DNA of 64,000 nt, from positions 1 through 64,000 of the forward strand of contig JALNYN010000001.1 of the NCBI GenBank assembly GCA_023229825.1. The letters are read 5' to 3'. Each line of letters begins with the position of its first letter. The first letter of the stretch is position 1. Below the pieces are notes generated by a model, which ran no database searches, was not told where the DNA came from, and worked only from the letters and a program-made list of their open reading frames with translations. Positions 56,562 to 64,000 of the stretch are shown in pieces. The translations under genes and the position numbers were made by a program. Origin of the DNA: Minisyncoccota bacterium (GTDB lineage: Bacteria; Patescibacteriota; Minisyncoccia; Phycocordibacterales; CAIJYI01).

Positions 56562-56960
56562 ATGGCAAACAATAAAGTAATTCATTTTGAGATACAAGCG
56601 GACGATGTCGCGCGCGCAAAAGATTTTTATAGCAAGTCATTCGGCTGGAATATACAACAAGCCATGACCGCAGGAAAAGACGGCAACGGCATGGACTATT
56701 GGATGATCGAAACCGGACCGAAAGATATGCCCGGTATCGGCGGGGGAATGTATGCTCGCCCCAAGGACGGCAAAACCTATGCGTACAAATGTACGGTTTT
56801 AGTGGAAAATATCGATGAAGCGATGGAGAGCATTAAAAAGAACGGCGGGAAGGTGACGAGGGAGAAGACGAATATGGAAAAGATCGGATGGTTCGCCGAA
56901 GCGGTCGATACCGAAGGGAATGTGTTTTCGATCATGCAAGCGACGGACTGGAAACCGTAA
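56562..56960 (+). CDS. VOC (glyoxalase/bleomycin resistance-like) protein
   Basis: 132 residues from MANNKVIHFEIQADD. The frame is open further upstream, but the domain starts here. Two beta-alpha-beta-beta-beta units: HFEIQADDVARAKDFYSKSF with GWNI, and KCTVLVENIDEAMESIKKNG with IGWFAEAVDTEGNVFSIMQ. Metal-ligand positions are His and Glu (IHFEI, NVFSIMQ lacks the usual Glu). Member of a broad family; substrate unknown. Terminator at 56995. Confidence 0.85.
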   Translation: MANNKVIHFEIQADDVARAKDFYSKSFGWNIQQAMTAGKDGNGMDYWMIETGPKDMPGIGGGMYARPKDGKTYAYKCTVLVENIDEAMESIKKNGGKVTREKTNMEKIGWFAEAVDTEGNVFSIMQATDWKP

Positions 56961-56994
56961 GGAAAAAAAGTTTGCATTTTGTTGCCGATTATTT

Positions 56995-57022
56995 AACTCT
57001 GCGCGTTCGCGCGGAGTTTTTT
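56995..57022 (+). terminator. Terminator of the VOC gene
   Basis: AACTCTGCGCG / CGCGCGGAGTT, T6 run. Confidence 0.85.
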
Positions 57023-57123
57023 GTATTTTCCATGTTGTTATTTTAAAACAAAAATTTGCAGATTGAGCCTTTTTCCCATAGAATAGTGCAAAATGAAATT
57101 TTAATGAGTTTATCTGCAAAAAT

Positions 57124-60100
57124 ATGAAATCAAAATATGCATTTATTTTAGTCGTCGCTTCTCTTTTTTTCTTCGCGAACTTTGCTGACGCGAGAACGAT
57201 CGGAGCGGTTTTGAACGGGAAATACTTAAGCCCATCAGTGACGGTATTCGATATTGATGATAATAACAAAATTCTCGGAAATGTCACCCTTCCTCCCGGT
57301 CGCTTTTTCTATGCTTCGGGCGATGTATTTATCGCTAAAGCTCAAAATCAAACTGTTGCTTTTGTGACAACGAACGACAGAAAGGTTTTTGTTATTGACC
57401 TATCTTCCGATATTCCAAAATTAGCTTCCGGAGTTAATCCCATTTTAATTTCCAACTCTGCAGGCGATATTACCATGAGTACGGATGGAGAATTTTTGAT
57501 CGTTTCCGGCAGCACGTCGGGCGAACCGATCTCCATAATAAATATTGCATCAAGGCAAGAACTCGGTACTTTTTCAGGTGCAACAAATGTCAATTCTGTG
57601 GATATTTGTTCCGATGGATCCCTTTTGATGTCTTCTTCATCCGGAAACGTGCGGAGATTCACTATTAATAATGCAGGCGGAATTATCGACACAGGAGAGT
57701 TGCTTCCGGTCGTTAATCCAAGAAATGTCGTTTGCTCGCCGGATGGAAGAACTGGAATAATTATAAGTTCGAACCGCATTACCTCATTCCGTGTGTCGGG
57801 AATGACGCCAATAAGCAACAGATCATTGTCGTACATGTTTCGCGGAATTTCCGGTGTTTTTAGCGCCTCCGGAGATAGATTTTTTGTTCGTGAATGTTTC
57901 AACCCGTTTCACGACGGAGAGATAAAAGCGTTTGCTTATGATTCAAACTCCGGACAATTTGGCACTTCTCTTTTTACCATATCGGCGACAGAAACTAGCG
58001 AGGTGAGCGGTATTGAACAACTCGCTGTTGATCCCGATGGAACTAGGCTATATGTACCATCAATGTATTACTCTGTAAGCATGTACGATGCGCACACCGG
58101 TTCATTTTTGTCATCATCGCCATTTGGATTAATGTATTCAACAGGCATAGCGGTTGCAATGAAAACCGTTCAAAGCAATGTAACGATACTTGCGAATGCG
58201 AGCGTGACTGAAGATGACGGTATAAATGATGCGAAAGGGGTTGCTGAAAAAACGAGCTTCAGCTTCGGTGTGCAATACAAAGGAATTGTACCTAATTCAG
58301 TTCGAGCAATTATCGAAAATAATAATGGAACACTTATCGGACTCGAATTGTACGCAACGTCGACCGATTATGCGAATGGGGTTTTCTTTTCCAATTCGTC
58401 TACTTTCCCGAAAGGACAATATTCTTACCGTTTTGAGGCGACCGCGGAAGGAAATACTTTAACCTTAGCGGGGGGAAATATTACCGCCGGTTATTCCAAT
58501 GTGGCCTTTTTGCCGGGCATTAAAGCGAGCCGTCTTTTCAATCAAGGAGACGTACTTGAAGATCAGCTTTGGGAACCGAATTGGTGGTCGGACACGAACG
58601 AGCTTATGATGAATCCCGACGGTACGAGTGAAAATGAAAATATCTACACCAAAACCGATGAGTATCTTGGAACGATCGATCAAGCGAACGTACTTCCCGG
58701 ATCTCTTTTGAGAGAAAACTTTTACGTAAGCTTCCTGGATTTCATGAATAGCATGAAAGAAAATGGTGAGATCGCGGACTGGAAATCTCTGCCGTATGAC
58801 TGGCGGCTCGCATTTCCAAGAATTTTAAATCAGGGGAACTCAACGGTGAACGGCAAGATATTTTACGATGACCGGTATGCAACCGATACGCCGTATATTT
58901 TGCAAGAAATACGAGCGCTTGCACAGTCTTCCGACACGGGAAAAGTGAATATTATCGGTCACTCAATGGGTGGGTTGCTTGCAAAGAAACTTCTTGTCGA
59001 TCACGCAGACATTGCGAACATGACCGATACGCTCATTCTGGTTGACTCTCCTCAGCTTGGAACCCCGCAAGCTGTTGCCACCATCCTTCACGGAACCAAC
59101 GAAAATATTCCGAGCAGTTTCGGCCTCTTCAGCGACGCCGAGACAGGAAGAAGAGTGGCGCAAAACATGCCATCGGTGTACACGCTTTTGCCTTCGCGGG
59201 AATATGCGGAACGTGTCGAGGAAAGCGGTCTTGGATATTCCGCTCTCATTAAACAAGATGCCTCGCTTCAAAGCCTTGCGAATGACCCGCTTTTTGTTGG
59301 CGGCTCCGTTTTGGATTTTTATCAAACGAAGTACGGTACGACGACCATTGCAACTTATGACGGAATGAAAGATTTTCTCGGAGGGAAAGACGGGCATCTT
59401 TCGGCTCCCGATAACGATATCATTCACCCGAAACGAATTCAAATGGATATGCTCGCCGATGCGCAAGCGATACACGATGAAATTGACAACTGGACGCCGT
59501 CCGAAAAGATGCGCGTTGTTCAGATCGCCGGATGGGGAATCCCCGAAACGATTCGCGGATTGAATTACCGAGCAAAGCGGTCCTGTATCTGGAAACTTTG
59601 CACTGAACCGAAATTTGATGTTGAACCGCTTTTCACTTTTGACGGAGACGGGACGGTGACGCTCCCGAGCCAGACGGCGATGAATACCGAAACGTATTAT
59701 GTGGATTTGAATTCGCATAATTTCCTTTTAATAAAAGATCGTTCTCATGGTTCAGTTTTAGAAGTGGAAAGTGTCCGAAAACTTATTAATAATCTAGTTG
59801 AATATAAAGACAATCCTTCGGGTGGTTTAGAGTATATTAAAACAGATAAATCTCGGTTGGTTTCAGATAAAAAATTCATTCGACTCTCCCTTCACTCTCC
59901 CGTAAAAATTGACGTAACCGACAAAAGCGGCAATCATCTGGGTATCTCTGAAAATTCAACTGCGGAAAAAATCGTTTACGATACTGAAATGCCCAACTCG
60001 TATTACGTGGAAATGGGAGAAGGAAAGTATCTCGGCTTTCCTCTCGAAACAGAGACTACCATTGATCTAGAGGGAACCGGGGAGGGAACTTTTACTCTTG

Positions 60101-60534
60101 AGATGGAACAATACCAAGGTGACATACTTCAAGGAACGCAAACCTTCACCGATATTCCTGTGAGTCCGACGACCAGAGCGACTTTAATCGTAAATACGCT
60201 TGGTGATGCAAAAGAACTTGCGCTCGATCAAAACGGCGACGGCTCGATCGATTCAGTTGTGTTTACCGACGAGAATAAAGAAACAATAACGTTTCAAACT
60301 TTGGAAGACGCACTGCAAAAACTTCCTGATCTACGGCCAGCGCTGTTAAACCAAGCTGAGACTGCGGAAAAACAATTCAATATAGGAAACTTCAAAGCAA
60401 CGAATGCGCTTTTACTAGTTTTACAAAAAGAAATTCCTAAACTCTCTCAGGGCAATACGTCAAACGAGGAATATCTGAAGGTATTAGCGATTATCGATGT
60501 TCTTATTAAAACATCAGAAGAGAATATTCTGTAA
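57124..60534 (+). CDS. Giant exported propeller / LCAT-like hydrolase
   Basis: 1136 residues. Signal peptide (cleavage near ADART, about 24), then a beta-propeller of YVTN/WD-like blades (about 30-340; LAVDPDGTRLYVPSMY). A linker VTEDDGINDAKGVAEKTSFS matches that in 20372-24910. The hydrolase domain has SNVAFLPGIKASRLF and the nucleophile motif GHSMGG (Ser614). The C-terminal beta region contains LDQNGDGSID, a Ca-binding-like loop, and ends in helices. It is the same lipase module as the first giant protein but on a different stalk. A 4-TM protein of the same family follows after 27 nt. Confidence 0.78.
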   Translation: MKSKYAFILVVASLFFFANFADARTIGAVLNGKYLSPSVTVFDIDDNNKILGNVTLPPGRFFYASGDVFIAKAQNQTVAFVTTNDRKVFVIDLSSDIPKLASGVNPILISNSAGDITMSTDGEFLIVSGSTSGEPISIINIASRQELGTFSGATNVNSVDICSDGSLLMSSSSGNVRRFTINNAGGIIDTGELLPVVNPRNVVCSPDGRTGIIISSNRITSFRVSGMTPISNRSLSYMFRGISGVFSASGDRFFVRECFNPFHDGEIKAFAYDSNSGQFGTSLFTISATETSEVSGIEQLAVDPDGTRLYVPSMYYSVSMYDAHTGSFLSSSPFGLMYSTGIAVAMKTVQSNVTILANASVTEDDGINDAKGVAEKTSFSFGVQYKGIVPNSVRAIIENNNGTLIGLELYATSTDYANGVFFSNSSTFPKGQYSYRFEATAEGNTLTLAGGNITAGYSNVAFLPGIKASRLFNQGDVLEDQLWEPNWWSDTNELMMNPDGTSENENIYTKTDEYLGTIDQANVLPGSLLRENFYVSFLDFMNSMKENGEIADWKSLPYDWRLAFPRILNQGNSTVNGKIFYDDRYATDTPYILQEIRALAQSSDTGKVNIIGHSMGGLLAKKLLVDHADIANMTDTLILVDSPQLGTPQAVATILHGTNENIPSSFGLFSDAETGRRVAQNMPSVYTLLPSREYAERVEESGLGYSALIKQDASLQSLANDPLFVGGSVLDFYQTKYGTTTIATYDGMKDFLGGKDGHLSAPDNDIIHPKRIQMDMLADAQAIHDEIDNWTPSEKMRVVQIAGWGIPETIRGLNYRAKRSCIWKLCTEPKFDVEPLFTFDGDGTVTLPSQTAMNTETYYVDLNSHNFLLIKDRSHGSVLEVESVRKLINNLVEYKDNPSGGLEYIKTDKSRLVSDKKFIRLSLHSPVKIDVTDKSGNHLGISENSTAEKIVYDTEMPNSYYVEMGEGKYLGFPLETETTIDLEGTGEGTFTLEMEQYQGDILQGTQTFTDIPVSPTTRATLIVNTLGDAKELALDQNGDGSIDSVVFTDENKETITFQTLEDALQKLPDLRPALLNQAETAEKQFNIGNFKATNALLLVLQKEIPKLSQGNTSNEEYLKVLAIIDVLIKTSEENIL

Positions 60535-60561
60535 AATGAAAGAGGGTGGTATAATAAAAAC

Positions 60562-60993
60562 ATGAACTACAAAAAACAAATTAAAATGGCATTTATCATT
60601 GCCTTCCTATTTTATCTTTTTCCGGTGTTCTCTCTTTATCGAGAAATGTTTCCTGACGGCGAATGTGAATTAAACCATAACGGCAATATATTACGATGTC
60701 TCTTTTTTGTGCTTTTGCCTGGCCTAGTTGCTTTATGGATGGTTGTGCTGATGTTTTTTCTCGTCGCGCTTTATTTTCTCAAAGAAGCCATCTTTCTCTC
60801 TTGGCGGAAGTTCGCGGTATGGTATCTCCCAATTGTTCTTGCTTTCACTTTCCTCATCGGTGGCGGATCGAACGGTTTCAATCCGGGCTACGGTTTTGAT
60901 ACCGAATCACTCACTTTCTTTTTCTCCGGTTTATTCGCATTAGTTTCGGTCATTCTCATTATCTATAAATCCATAAAATTAAGAGGAAAATAA
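60562..60993 (+). CDS. 4-TM membrane protein linked to LCAT-like hydrolase (c)
   Basis: 143 residues. Membrane segments at about 9-25, 45-68, 82-100 and 113-135; WRKFAVWYLPIVLAF and the end SVILIIYKSIKLRGK match 24952-25359 and 25504-25893. TATAAT (60550-60555) lies 6 nt upstream, so it has its own leaderless promoter as well as following the hydrolase. Repeated pairing at two loci suggests a functional link. Confidence 0.7.
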   Translation: MNYKKQIKMAFIIAFLFYLFPVFSLYREMFPDGECELNHNGNILRCLFFVLLPGLVALWMVVLMFFLVALYFLKEAIFLSWRKFAVWYLPIVLAFTFLIGGGSNGFNPGYGFDTESLTFFFSGLFALVSVILIIYKSIKLRGK

Positions 60994-61183
60994 TTGTTAC
61001 CTCAACATAAAATGCCGGCTTATGCGGGCATTTTATGTTGTTAGTCGGATAATGATGGCGCTCTATTATCCCGTTGCTCCGTTCAATACTTCGTTTCCTG
61101 CTATGCACTGGTCGATTGTTTTTTATGGCGTTATAATAGAGGCAGGTCGTTAAAAGTAAAATAATAATAAAAAATAATATTCT

Positions 61184-61693
61184 ATGAATAAGAAATTTTA
61201 TATTTCTGCAGTTGTTCTGTTTGCGTTTATCTTCGCGGGAAGTGCCTCTGCCTTTGCGGAAGGGAAGGGCGAGAAGATGAGCGAGCAGCACAGAAATAAT
61301 GTCGCCAAGGTTGTGGAAGAACTTGAGAAGGTCGCCAATAAAGACGGTGCGATCGGAGAAGAAGTGAAGACCGTGGCGCAAGAAGAAAAAGATACGGTCG
61401 CGGGGGTCTCGGAAAAAATGGAAAAAGTGGAGAGCCGAAACGGTTTCAAAACCTTTCTCATTGGATCGGACTATAAAAATTTGGGAGCGATCCGCAGCGA
61501 GATCGTGACCACGCAGAACCATATCGATCGGCTGACGAAATCTTTGGAACGCGCCACGAGCACCGAAGCGAAAGCCGAACTTCAAGCGCAGATCGACAGT
61601 CTGAAGGGGATACAAACAAAAGTCGAAACTTTCGTGAAAGACCACGAAGGGAAATTCAGTTTGTTCGGATGGCTGGTGAAAATGTTTCAGTAA
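61184..61693 (+). CDS. Exported coiled-coil protein (DUF5667-like)
   Basis: 169 residues. Signal peptide (SASAFA, about 22) and long helices: EQHRNNVAKVVEELEKVANK and RLTKSLERATSTEAKAELQA. The C-terminal DHEGKFSLFGWLVKMF contains a short amphipathic or membrane-touching end. It resembles helical envelope proteins of CPR bacteria (DUF5667-like), a comparison by eye. A perfect terminator follows. Confidence 0.65.
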   Translation: MNKKFYISAVVLFAFIFAGSASAFAEGKGEKMSEQHRNNVAKVVEELEKVANKDGAIGEEVKTVAQEEKDTVAGVSEKMEKVESRNGFKTFLIGSDYKNLGAIRSEIVTTQNHIDRLTKSLERATSTEAKAELQAQIDSLKGIQTKVETFVKDHEGKFSLFGWLVKMFQ

Positions 61694-61710
61694 AATCTAT
61701 ACGCATCAAT

Positions 61711-61744
61711 AAAAATGATCCGCCTCGAGGCGGATCATTTTTTT
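61711..61744 (+). terminator. Terminator of the coiled-coil gene
   Basis: AAAATGATCCGCCT / AGGCGGATCATTTT, T-run. Confidence 0.9.
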
Positions 61745-61758
61745 GTGTGAGTGAGAAA

Positions 61759-61787
61759 TTGACATTTTTAATATCATTGTGTATGAT
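61759..61787 (+). promoter_or_regulatory. Promoter of the 80-residue gene
   Basis: TTGACA, 17-nt spacer, TATGAT. Confidence 0.7.
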
Positions 61788-61822
61788 TATACAACCTTGT
61801 TCATTTTTTTGGAGTAGAAAGT

Positions 61823-62065
61823 ATGAATTTTCGCAAATCTGTTACGTCGCTTTTTAAAGACCATCCGCGTGAAATTCGTCTGGCAGCAAAGATCTTTTTG
61901 TTTTTGGGAATAATCATCATCATATTCGTTCCCGCCGTCTTTTGTTATTTCTTCGAAATGTCACATCCTGAGATGCTTCTCATCTCGGTGCTGGTCGGCA
62001 CAATATTGTTCGTGATCGGATTTTATCACACTCTCGATACGATCGGCCGCGACGATAACGAGTAA
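61823..62065 (+). CDS. Small 2-TM membrane protein
   Basis: 80 residues: basic N-terminus, two hydrophobic segments (about 22-43 and 50-68), acidic end TIGRDDNE. GGAG lies 7 nt before the ATG. Promoter and terminator frame it as a single gene. No family is recognised. Confidence 0.65.
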   Translation: MNFRKSVTSLFKDHPREIRLAAKIFLFLGIIIIIFVPAVFCYFFEMSHPEMLLISVLVGTILFVIGFYHTLDTIGRDDNE

Positions 62066-62078
62066 CCGATCTTCATAC

Positions 62079-62104
62079 CCCCGCATCAGACGATGCGGGG
62101 TTTT
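62079..62104 (+). terminator. Terminator of the 80-residue gene
   Basis: CCCCGCATC / GATGCGGGG, T4 run. Confidence 0.8.
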
Positions 62105-62144
62105 ATGCGGGGGAAAGGCGTCCTTTTTCTGAAATTTTTATCGA

Positions 62145-62173
62145 TTGACAACTTCATGAAAAAATATTATAAT
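62145..62173 (+). promoter_or_regulatory. Promoter of the CYTH-like gene
   Basis: TTGACA, 17-nt spacer, TATAAT; leader about 66 nt ending in AGGAGG. Confidence 0.75.
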
Positions 62174-62245
62174 GAAATCGATAAGTTATCAAATAGTACT
62201 GATAGCACAGTTCCTTAACAATTGACTTGAATATAGGAGGGTCAA

Positions 62246-63448
62246 ATGAATAACGGCAAATTAATTCGTTTGCCCGGGAATCCTCTTTTGGAGGTGGGTA
62301 AAACATTTAGTACTGACGAATTTCTCTCTTTTCTTTTTGATTTTTTCGCCACATTGTGGCTGACGCATTATATCGCGGCCGGAGGAGGGGAACATATCCT
62401 TGCCGCGGTGAACGCAATATTTAATGTAATATTTGGAGGTTGGATCATCGTAACCATCCCGCTCTTGTTCGCTCTAGTAGGTCCGGTATGCGAGAAGATC
62501 GGATTCTTCCCGAAACACATTTGGGATTCTTGCTGGGAACGATTTAAAGACAAAAAAGAGGGAAAAGCAAAAACTCGCGGATTCTACGCGAAAAAGGCGA
62601 TGTCTCGGGGTTTCAAAAGCATGGGTGAAGATATCGTCGTGCATGACCCTATATATGTGACGGCAATGTTTTTTGGCGTCAGCATGTTTCCTTGGATCCC
62701 TCCTTGGGTGATCTGTATTTTTTGTTTCCTGCTCGCGGTATTCATTGTTATGATACTTGAAGTGGGAATAAAAGAGGTTCTGCATAAGACGGCGAAAGTA
62801 TTGCTCGTGAAGAAAGGTTTTGAAGAAGAACCTTACTACGAAGCGAGATTCCTCTTTGACGATGAAGAAAAGGCGAGGGAAGTCTTTGGCGAACTCGCGA
62901 AAAAATTCGTCCACAAAGGTGAAGACGAGATCTGGAAGATCCATTACCATGACCGATATTTTTCAAAAAAGGAATGGTATAACGGAAGGGTCGCCAAATT
63001 GAGAAGCCGAGACCGGCACTTACCGAACGGCGAACCGATGCGGACTTGGCAGATCGTGTATACGTTGGCGAAGGAAGAATGGGGCGGTAAGACCGACCAG
63101 TTCAGGTATTTTATCTCTCTCAAGGAGAAAATGTATTATTTGGCGGAACATCCGGAACACCTGCATCAGCCCGACAACATTCCCGACAGAAGGGTGCGCG
63201 AGACCGTCAAAAAAATGGCGGAAAACGAGGTGCCTTTTGTGATCGAGTTCGAACGTTTCGTCGCTGACGATCCGGAATGCCTGCTCATTACGCTCGACGT
63301 GGTTAAAACCGAAGACTCTTATTTAATAGAGATCAAGGCAAGACCGAAGAACAAAGCGATGATGCAGGAAGCCATGCAATACGCCATGCACTTCGGCGGC
63401 TTGACCGCAACAGACGGAAAGTATTCTCTTTTTGCAGAGACGGTATAA
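62246..63448 (+). CDS. Membrane protein with C-terminal CYTH-like domain
   Basis: 400 residues. Hydrophobic N-terminal half (segments about 23-45, 52-80, 132-150, 153-173) with a Lys/Arg-rich loop. The C-terminal 210 residues look like a triphosphate tunnel domain: YYEARFLFDDEEKAREVF, HYHDRYFSK, AKLRSRD, TWQIVYTLAKEE, VPFVIEFERFVADD and ITLDVVKTEDSYLIEIK give the alternating charged strands of CYTH proteins. If right, it might handle polyphosphate or nucleoside triphosphates at the membrane, as VTC proteins do in eukaryotes. The ExExK start motif is not exact, so confidence is limited. AGGAGG precedes the ATG. Confidence 0.55.
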   Translation: MNNGKLIRLPGNPLLEVGKTFSTDEFLSFLFDFFATLWLTHYIAAGGGEHILAAVNAIFNVIFGGWIIVTIPLLFALVGPVCEKIGFFPKHIWDSCWERFKDKKEGKAKTRGFYAKKAMSRGFKSMGEDIVVHDPIYVTAMFFGVSMFPWIPPWVICIFCFLLAVFIVMILEVGIKEVLHKTAKVLLVKKGFEEEPYYEARFLFDDEEKAREVFGELAKKFVHKGEDEIWKIHYHDRYFSKKEWYNGRVAKLRSRDRHLPNGEPMRTWQIVYTLAKEEWGGKTDQFRYFISLKEKMYYLAEHPEHLHQPDNIPDRRVRETVKKMAENEVPFVIEFERFVADDPECLLITLDVVKTEDSYLIEIKARPKNKAMMQEAMQYAMHFGGLTATDGKYSLFAETV

Positions 63449-63451
63449 TTG

Positions 63452-63483
63452 ATGGACGGGAAAACCCCCGTCCATTTTTTTGT
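63452..63483 (+). terminator. Terminator of the CYTH-like gene
   Basis: ATGGACGGG / CCCGTCCAT with a T7 run. Confidence 0.85.
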
Positions 63484-63714
63484 GGAGAAAGGGGAGACTA
63501 ATGAATGACGTTAGAACCTCAAAATTTTTTGATAGCAAAAACGTGGCGTTTATTCACGCTTAATGATATAGAGTACGGGAGTGCGGTAAGTGACATGATA
63601 AAAAAGTGATTTTGTACAGCACACTGATGGGGAGAAAAATCCACACAAAATTCATGGCGAGTTTCGTAACAAAATGTTATTATATAATATAATAAGCGCG
63701 CTTTTTCACAAAAA

Positions 63715-64000
63715 ATGAATTCCCCAAAAAAACCAACATATATAGACCTTTTTGCTGGATGCGGTGGTCTTTCTCTTGGCTTGTATCGTGCCGGATGGCA
63801 CGGTCTTTTTGCAATTGAGAAGGATACGATGGCGTTCGGCACGCTTAAGCATAATTTGATTGACAAAAAAGAACATTTTACTTGGCCGGATTGGTTGCCT
63901 CAAAATGAACTTGAAATCAAAGACGTGCTATCTAAATACAAAAAAGAATTAAGCGAATTATCAGGAAAGGTTGATCTTGTCGTCGGAGGTCCTCCCTGTC
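63715..64000 (+). CDS. DNA (cytosine-5) methyltransferase, 3' end outside window
   Basis: First 95 codons are visible. YIDLFAGCGGLSLGLYRAG is motif I (AdoMet binding), FAIEKD is motif II, and VDLVVGGPPC at the window edge is motif IV with the catalytic Cys. Tandem TATAAT-like boxes (about 63680-63692) precede it by some 25 nt. It may be the start of a restriction-modification system or an orphan methylase; downstream genes are not visible. Confidence 0.92.
   Translation, partial: MNSPKKPTYIDLFAGCGGLSLGLYRAGWHGLFAIEKDTMAFGTLKHNLIDKKEHFTWPDWLPQNELEIKDVLSKYKKELSELSGKVDLVVGGPPC

Noticed and set aside
1..64000. Alternative genetic code (UGA as Gly or Trp)
   Set aside because: Confident genes end in TGA as well as TAA and TAG, and none needs TGA read-through; Trp is encoded by TGG.

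Overview
The window looks like a chromosomal segment of a Candidate Phyla Radiation bacterium (Patescibacteria, Parcubacteria-like). This is inferred from the gene mix, not from a marker phylogeny. Short divergent housekeeping genes (EF-P, RecA, FtsK, adenylate kinase, Met-aminopeptidase, NDK with an insertion, IF-3/L35/L20) are interleaved with very large secreted surface proteins, many small membrane proteins of unknown function and dense short palindromic repeats. TAA, TAG and TGA all act as stops, so the code appears standard. Many genes have a -10 box 6 to 8 nt before the start codon (leaderless mRNAs); others have strong AGGAGG-type ribosome sites.

Layout. 1-5.4 kb: a decaying tandem array of secreted matrixin-type metalloproteases alternating with anchored proteins whose pattern recalls the NTR/TIMP inhibitor domain. 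5.5-13.5 kb: P-loop NTPase, EF-P, a 59-residue orphan gene, an ECF sigma factor with a small membrane protein, RecA, an Ig-like protein, a GxxExxY protein and FtsK. 13.9-20.3 kb: a winged-helix protein, a 1.2 kb repeat and leader region, an S-layer-like peptidoglycan-binding protein, and a RAYT transposase bracketed by REP hairpins. 20.4-25.9 kb: a 1512-residue beta-helix/LCAT-like hydrolase followed by small 4-TM proteins; a second hydrolase/4-TM pair lies at 57.1-61.0 kb. 25.9-32.8 kb: GH57 glycosidase, Adk, Map, a TraD/VirD4-like ATPase and NDK. 33-37.5 kb: a beta-helix/NlpC-P60 fusion and PsbP-like anchored proteins. 37.6 kb: a 6S-like RNA. 37.8-42.3 kb: membrane protein, beta-CASP RNase, four-helix-bundle gene, LOG protein and a protein with a dead archaemetzincin-like domain. 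42.7-46 kb (minus): rplT, rpmI, infC, a frameshifted small gene and two divergent ClpP-like proteins. 46.8-49.4 kb: sigma factor with membrane partner, and a flavoprotein. 49.4-57 kb: small regulators, then a metabolic block (alanine dehydrogenase, fatty-acid hydroxylase-like, COG4324 peptidase, BCP peroxiredoxin, VOC protein). 61-64 kb: small exported/membrane proteins, a CYTH-like membrane protein and the start of a DNA cytosine methyltransferase cut by the window edge.

Themes. (1) Exported proteins are built from shuffled modules: beta-helix with metalloprotease, lipase or NlpC/P60; propeller with lipase. (2) Several repeat families occupy intergenic space, and some lie in frame inside proteins. 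Three small genes (RAYT, GxxExxY, four-helix bundle) are each bounded by inverted copies of a different repeat, which suggests mobile or once-mobile units. (3) Several protease-like proteins have altered catalytic residues (archaemetzincin-like, both ClpP-like). The best candidates for something undescribed are the metalloprotease/NTR-like array, the hydrolase/4-TM pairs, the roughly 100-nt structured repeat found three times, and the repeat-bounded small-gene units. No tRNA, rRNA or CRISPR was found.
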